Source: Plumapathes pennacea
Taxonomy: Eukaryota > Cnidaria > Anthozoa > Antipatharia > Myriopathidae
Direction: 5' to 3'
NCBI GenBank assembly: GCA_964036295.1
Contig: OZ038471.1
Location: 15,345,184-15,409,183, forward strand
DNA: 64,000 nt
Below the pieces are notes generated by a model. It did no database searches. It was not told the DNA's origin and saw only the letters and a list, made by a program, of their open reading frames with translations. The translations under genes and the position numbers were made by a program. Below, in pieces: positions 59,301-64,000 of the stretch (its first letter is position 1; each line of letters starts with the position of its first letter).

Positions 59301-61124
59301 TTTGCTTTTAAGACCTACACTACTTCCTTTCCTATATAAAATAAGATCCAATGAATTTAATCTGGTTACAGACGGCAAACTTTTCAGCATTGGCTCCGGT
59401 CGCATTCGTAACTTTAACGGCATTTATATAAACATTTGCATCATTTGAAGTGCAAACAGCGCTTGTCTCCAGAAATATGTGTCAGCAAGTTGCTACCAAA
59501 CATTGAAGAAACCGTCGTAGTGCTCTCGATGTGGAGTTATTATCGACTAAACTTCCCAATGCGACCGGGCCCATTAACACCCTCATTAATCCAAGCGTGG
59601 TTCTCAACTGAAACTAATACAAACGCAGAAAGTGAAAGAGTCCATTCCGGGAATTAACTAAACCAAAATAAAAACACATACATTTCTTTTTTTTTTTTTT
59701 TGCTTCCATACACAAACAAGAAAAAAAGAAACACCGAAAGTAATACAATAGGCTGCATGCGCGGCACTGCTGACTTCCATCCTCTCTAACAATTGACATT
59801 ATTTTATTTTGCATAACAACTCCTTGCCCAATCAAGTAAGCTCTTCAATACAAAATATAGGATTCGACGTGTCACAAAAACAGCGGCAGCTCTTTCAGTT
59901 CGAAATAATTCAAATTATCGAAACTGTCAACTTCACACATTCGCGGGTTGATTAATGCACTCCTGTTCTGTGCCGGATCATGGTCTCTCTCAGGAAAAAA
60001 TATTTACAATCAGAAGTTAGTACAGGTAATCACACAATTTCGAATGCAATTCGGAATAAATGAGCACGAGTAAATTTTTCAAAGGCCACAAAATTGCACG
60101 GGCACCGCGCGAGTACAATTTGTGGGCTTTGAAAAAATATGAGAGCTCATTTAGAAAGTTACAGGTGACTCTTCATGTAAACGCCAAAGTTTTTCTGTTG
60201 TATGTATGTTTTTCGCTAAATTCTCTAGTTTCCGAAACACAGCAACACAACAAATGAAGAAGGGACAACTCGAGTAAAAAGACAGCTGTTTCATAGCATG
60301 ACTTCAGCATCCAAGCTCCAATCTCGTTTTACAAGTGTCGTGTGTATCGAGCAATGACGCCGGCTCTCGGCCCGCCATAACATACAAAACAAACCCGTCG
60401 GTCGTTTCACAAGCTCAAGCGAAGAATACTACATATTTTCTTGTATTTCAAATCCTGTAGTGTAATATGCAGCAAAACACTATACGAATGGCATATATGT
60501 AGCAGAAATAAACGCTGAAATTTTCGAAACATTGCTACCGGAATATCGTTTTCCGAATGCCTTTCCATCTTAACCATAAACTCTTCGGACTGGTTTTATC
60601 GACCCGGCAAACAGCATACTTGTTCTTGTCATTCAGCAGATTTATCAAGATGTGCTTTTGTTAATTTATATGTTTTACAAAGTTACAAAATCTAAAAGAA
60701 CCGCATTGAAGAGAAAACATCGACATGACTAGTTGTGAGACTTTCAGAACCCTTCCATGCTTTTCCGAGCAGCAGCAGGAAAACCAGATAACCGGAAGTA
60801 AAGAGAAAAACGTAGTAAAAGACAGACTTCAACTCAAGTCTAGCTGAATTACTTACTGAGTTTTTCTTCACAGTTTACTCCGCCATATCCGAGAACACAT
60901 TTGCACTTGTAGGGCTGATTTTTGTCATGAAGTACAGGGGAACATGTCGCTCCATTTTTGCACGGTTTAACCACTTTGCAAACGTCCTCTGGGTCATAAC
61001 AAACTGCTGATATGCCCATGATGGTGCGTTGAGATCCCGAGTCCTTGGTGTATTTATTAGAGGCTTTGATGACAGGTATCAAAAGAAACGCGATGCACAA
61101 AACTAAAATATCAAGCAGCTTCAT
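44341..61124 (-). CDS. Secreted EGF-FN3-Ig-MAM-Ig-TLDc multidomain protein
   Basis: Nine minus-strand exons: 60857-61124, 58956-59231, 56884-57156, 54125-54265, 52842-53080, 51839-51917, 48772-49035, 45506-45775, 44341-44651; 706 residues in one frame. Order: signal peptide ([16 protein letters not shown], cut near residue 22); EGF-like (about 46-86, six Cys ending GYGGVNC); FN3-like (about 92-181, [12 protein letters not shown]); Ig I-set (183-272); MAM (274-425, [17 protein letters not shown] to [12 protein letters not shown]); a second Ig (427-513) very like the first ([17 protein letters not shown]); TLDc (about 520-703, [34 protein letters not shown], ending EYEVFYQK). There is no membrane helix, so it is probably an extracellular matrix or secreted adhesive protein. 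Introns are phase 1 except the one inside MAM (phase 0), the sign of exon shuffling. TLDc proteins are mostly intracellular (OXR1, NCOA7), so its place here is odd. The ATG at 61124 is the only one before the signal peptide. Confidence 0.88.
48216..48600 (+). mobile_element. 3' end of a decayed non-LTR retrotransposon
   Basis: Two plus-strand frames together read like the end of a LINE reverse-transcriptase [19 protein letters not shown], then [15 protein letters not shown], then, after a +1 shift, [12 protein letters not shown] and [11 protein letters not shown]. This pattern (R...SF....WNNLP followed by a K-rich end) is typical of CR1/L2-like elements. The frame is broken and it stops at a (TATG)n tail. 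It lies in the intron between 48772 and 45775 of the TLDc gene, opposite strand. Confidence 0.6.
48608..48701. repeat. (TATG)n microsatellite
   Basis: About 23 tandem tetranucleotides directly after the LINE end and 71 bp 3' (in gene orientation) of the second Ig exon. It becomes (TG)n at its right edge. Confidence 0.95.
50166..50821. mobile_element. Longer copy of the 'ggtgaatagcggtgg' foldback element
   Basis: On the minus strand it starts 'tttaacaattattcg', has the palindrome 'ggtgaatagcggtggctatt' and 'gaatagccaccgctattcac', and ends near 'catttgtgttgtatat', matching 19320-19626 in order. The inner part is about 350 bp longer. TLDc-gene intron between 51839 and 49035. No recognisable transposase. 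Confidence 0.7.
53486..53503. repeat. Poly-G tract
   Basis: A run of about 18 G in the TLDc-gene intron between 54125 and 53080. Confidence 0.8.
55269..55640 (-). mobile_element. Retroelement fragment, GIY-YIG-type C-terminus
   Basis: A 123-residue minus-strand frame contains [18 protein letters not shown] followed by [14 protein letters not shown]. Both recall the end of the GIY-YIG endonuclease region of Penelope-like and related retroelements (PVAxHFNxxGHS, then a KLxTLxPxGIN tail). No reverse transcriptase is visible upstream, so it is a 5'-truncated fragment. It lies in the TLDc-gene intron between 56884 and 54265. Confidence 0.5.
57650..58206. repeat. About 45-bp minisatellite, 10-11 units, with a larger internal duplication
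   Basis: The unit is roughly 'gaatacattggagttatata' plus 'gcttgactggtgacagagata'. It recurs at about 57671, 57715, 57764, 57810, 57855, 57899, 57945, 58052, 58095 and 58138. A longer block beginning 'gcttgaact' and containing 'gtggtagcatgttgacacgt' occurs twice (57957-58015 and 58150-58206). In an intron of the TLDc gene. Confidence 0.85.
58585..58700. repeat. T-rich low-complexity tract
   Basis: Runs of T broken by single G (tttttttg, ttttgttttg) in the TLDc-gene intron 2. On the gene strand this is an A-rich tract. Confidence 0.85.
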
Positions 61125-63590
61125 GGCTTCGAGCAAGAGGCTTTACCCTTCCAACTTGTTTGAAACGTAAAGCAAACACCATCTGGTTAAGCACTTTGGA
61201 ACCTATAAAAGACATACCACACCTTAGTTGCCATGTCATTCAAGCCGACAAACGGTGCCAAACACATCACTTTTCATGACAGTTAAACATCAAATAAAAA
61301 CTCTTTGACGATATGAGTTTATAGCCACTAAAAGAAAAATAGTTTCACTAAAGGAAAATCAAAATATTTACATGACCTCATCCGAAGCAGCACGTTTTCA
61401 TGGTTTCTTGAGATATCGCTATGCGTTCTGCAGTTTGCCAGCACTTAAGCAATTACAATGAGTTCAAAGAAGCCCTCTCAGCCACGTTCAATTGATCCGC
61501 CATTTCGTGTTGAGAAACAAATGTAAACAAAAAAAATTTTAATTGGCTGAGAGGTAAAAAGATATGCTTAAACTAAAATTTTCGCTTCAAATATTTAAAT
61601 TTTTTTTAAAACCACCCGTTAGAACTACTAAATATGCAAAAAAGAAAGGAATAACTGGGACTGATAGCTAATAATCAGAAGGAAAATCTTCTATTGTGTA
61701 CTAAATATTTCGAAACATCGGATCTTTTCTTGTGGACGGGGATGGGGAGGAGTGCTGAAAATCATCACAACCTGGGATCAAACTAGTGACTCAGCCTTTC
61801 TTCAGGAAGACTTTAACATCTTAAATAACACTGTCAACTCGACAACAAGATAATTGTGAAGACCTTATCTGAGGCAGGAAATTTAGAACAAATATTAAAA
61901 AGACAATTAGGATTTCAGAAGACCAGCCTTTTTCCATATTGACTCGTTCGAGCTGCTAAATGTGTGTTTACTTTTCAGGATGTCAAAACTGACATTTGTA
62001 CATGATTTGAACTGTCTTGAATTTCTTTCTTTTTTTTTTTTTTTTTTTTTTTTTTGTAAAGCGCCCGTTCAAATTTTCCATGATAATTGATGAGAGTTTT
62101 CCCGTTTGATTACCCTTTCTACGAGTCATTTCTAAGCTGCGATCCCTAAAACTATGATCAGCTATCATTCACTGTTTGTTTTACATTAACGCCTATTAGC
62201 CCCGAGATGCGTCAATAACAAGTTAATTACAGCTGTTCGTGTTATTACGATAAATATCCTAAATTATCCTAAAGAAAATTATGAGACAGAGAAAATGAAT
62301 CCCTAAAAAGCGTCCAAGACTCTTACGCTACTTTCGATTATCTTTGGGTTTGCCGAGTTATCACGCATTTAAAAAAAAACAGTGACGTTTTAACTGCTGA
62401 GCAGTTTCCCTGGTTTGTATTTATAGGTCACCACTCGATCGATCAGACTGTATACACGCTTGAAAAAAATCTATCTTATTCTATAGTTTAGCGCTAGTCA
62501 GAAAGTACGCACAGACATGGTACTATTTTATAATGTTGTACCGAACAGTATTCATTGCATGCGGGTAAATATATAAATAATTGGGCCTAACAGCTAAAAT
62601 ATTTTAAAAATGGAATGTAATTTCTTATTTCGTAGTAGAGATTTCGAGTGGCTTTAGCTGTCAAACTTTCACGGGAGAATAGAATGTTTTCTTTTCTTTC
62701 CTTTTTTCTTTTTGTGGCCGCCATATGCTAATTTTTAGTTTGCATAATTTTTTTTTTTTCTGAGCTTGACTTCCGCCGAAGCAAATTCTGTATTCAATCC
62801 GGATGCGGTTAACGCAAAGTCGCTCAATTTTTCTATGGAACATTTACTGCACTGTCCGCGGTCTGCTCACAGTAGGCGCTGAGTGTTCTTATTCGTCAGG
62901 TCTGGTGGTATAAACATTCCGTTTTAAATCTCTCTGAGTTTCAGCGGGAAAATATTCCTTTCGATGCCATTTATTCTTCGTTTTCGTTATGTTTTTGTTC
63001 ATAGAGTCAATTCTGCACTTCACGTGTAAGCGAGAAAATACGAAACAACGCGTCAACAAGGTAGAGGCGTGCAACACCAAGAGACAAGCTGCTGTTTTCT
63101 CCCTACTAAACTACGGAGAGATAATTACGTCTTGAAAGGAGAAGTTCGTTTCTGATCACTCTTCGAATTAATTGGGGTTCATTTTCCCTCTCAGAAAAAA
63201 AAAAAGAGCTTCCTCGCCGTTTATGTGAAGTATGCATTGAGGCTACAAGTTCAGCTTAAAGCAATTACCACACTCAACAATTTCTAAATTTATAACATAT
63301 TAGCGCTCGCAGGTAAAATTGAAATTAAAGTCAGTCGCCAGCGCTCGATTTTATTTGTCCGTCCTTTTATTGATGATGAAAATTAGCCAATCACAATGCG
63401 AGAAACTGACGCATTGTAAAAATCTGTTTTGCGGTCATGGACAGGGTCGAGCTATTACCATAAGGATCAAGGAAACTATAAGCCATTTACGAGACGTCTG
63501 CTGCTCTGTTTCAAAACGAGGCTGAGTGCGGAATATTTTGCTGTGAGTTGACGCTGCTGCGCTCAGTGTGAATTACAACATTCAGCATAC

Positions 63591-63684
63591 CGGGGTGAGA
63601 TGAGCCACTTGGATATTTTCTCTAACATCGATTCCATCGTCCTGAACTGTGTACACAAAGGAATCTTGCACTCCTGATAACATC
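63591..63684 (-). other. Possible internal exon of an unidentified gene
   Basis: Flanked on the minus strand by an acceptor (cttttacag) and a donor-like gtatgc. One frame stays open for 31 codons and reads GVQDSFVYTVQDDGIDVREN, which has the look of an extracellular beta-rich repeat. A second frame is also open, and no partner exon is seen in the window, so this is weak. If real, the gene continues past the right edge. Confidence 0.25.
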
Positions 63685-63751
63685 CTGTAAAAGTGAGAAA
63701 TCACATGATCACAAAATGACCACAGCTACGTACAGTGTAGCCCTTGTAAAT

Positions 63752-63830
63752 TCAAAATACAAATTCTCCCAATACATCCAAGAAGAAAATGTATGATTGA
63801 TGTTGTGAGAATTCAAAGTAAAGTAAAGTA
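63752..63830. repeat. Fragment of the 'ccctttcactccc' dispersed repeat
   Basis: 'aaattctcccaatacatcca' and 'agaagaaaatgtatgattga', then 'tgttgtgagaattcaaa', match the copy at 31877-32086 in the same orientation. The terminal repeats are missing. Confidence 0.5.
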
Positions 63831-64000
63831 AAGTATCTATTTATGCACGGTAACTAATTCAGCAGCAGAGCTGGTGGGGCCGTGTTTTAAACTCAACGTA
63901 AATTTGTTAAGAATCCCAACATGTCGGAGGCTAACCAGTTGGCTATTTAAATAACGTGGCCGAGGATTTGAACTCAGGGCTACCGTGTTGCAAATTCAGT
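63831..64000 (-). mobile_element. tRNA-derived SINE, copy 2 (cut by the window edge)
   Basis: Same blocks as 40941-41095. On the minus strand 'tagccaactggttagcctcc' fits a polymerase III A box and 'ctgagttcaaatcct' a B box. The 5' end of the SINE lies at or beyond the right edge. Confidence 0.7.

Larger units (their letters stand above)
61125..64000. other. Upstream region of the TLDc gene
   Basis: Contains the 5'UTR and promoter of the secreted TLDc protein gene. No TATA box is convincing. A poly-T run lies at 62031-62055. One possible exon (63591-63684) and two repeats are near the right edge. Nothing else is recognisable. Confidence 0.55.

Overview
The window is animal nuclear DNA. Its genes are split by short GT-AG introns and are separated by AT-rich spacers full of short foldback repeats. 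The gene content (a large DSTYK-type family, a melatonin-receptor-like GPCR, a shuffled EGF/FN3/Ig/MAM/TLDc secreted protein) and the repeat style suggest an anthozoan cnidarian, probably a coral or sea anemone. This is an inference; no marker gene proves it.

Layout. 3.6-33.6 kb: a cluster of four related multi-exon genes. Each encodes an N-terminal dynamin-like P-loop GTPase, a long helical middle and a C-terminal protein-kinase fold. The gene at 26.9-33.6 kb (minus) has an intact kinase core (HRD, DMG, APE) and a predicted length of 935 residues, so it is the likely DSTYK orthologue. The other three (3.6-8.2 kb plus; 10.4-16.9 kb minus; 20.2-25.1 kb minus) keep all GTPase motifs. All three lack the DFG tripeptide and have altered catalytic loops, so they look like GTPase-pseudokinases. 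36.9-37.9 kb: an intronless class A GPCR (plus). 39.9-42.5 kb (minus): a TUBGCP5-like relic with eight recognisable exons, two in-frame TGA codons and most of the middle missing. 44.3-61.1 kb (minus): a nine-exon gene for a 706-residue secreted protein with signal peptide, EGF, FN3-like, Ig, MAM, Ig and TLDc domains, joined mostly at phase-1 introns. 61.1-64 kb: its upstream region, one uncertain exon and a tRNA-derived SINE.

Repeats fill introns and spacers. They include several MITE-like foldbacks, an 89-bp satellite, a roughly 45-bp minisatellite, LINE and GIY-YIG retroelement scraps, two SINE copies and a dispersed 200-bp family. A local duplication near 19.6-20.1 kb preserves an empty site next to an inserted foldback element.

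The most unusual system is the GTPase/(pseudo)kinase cluster: one catalytically complete member next to three whose kinase domains probably act as non-catalytic modules. Exon limits were read by eye from splice signals and frame; every reconstructed coding sequence except the relic gives an uninterrupted frame.
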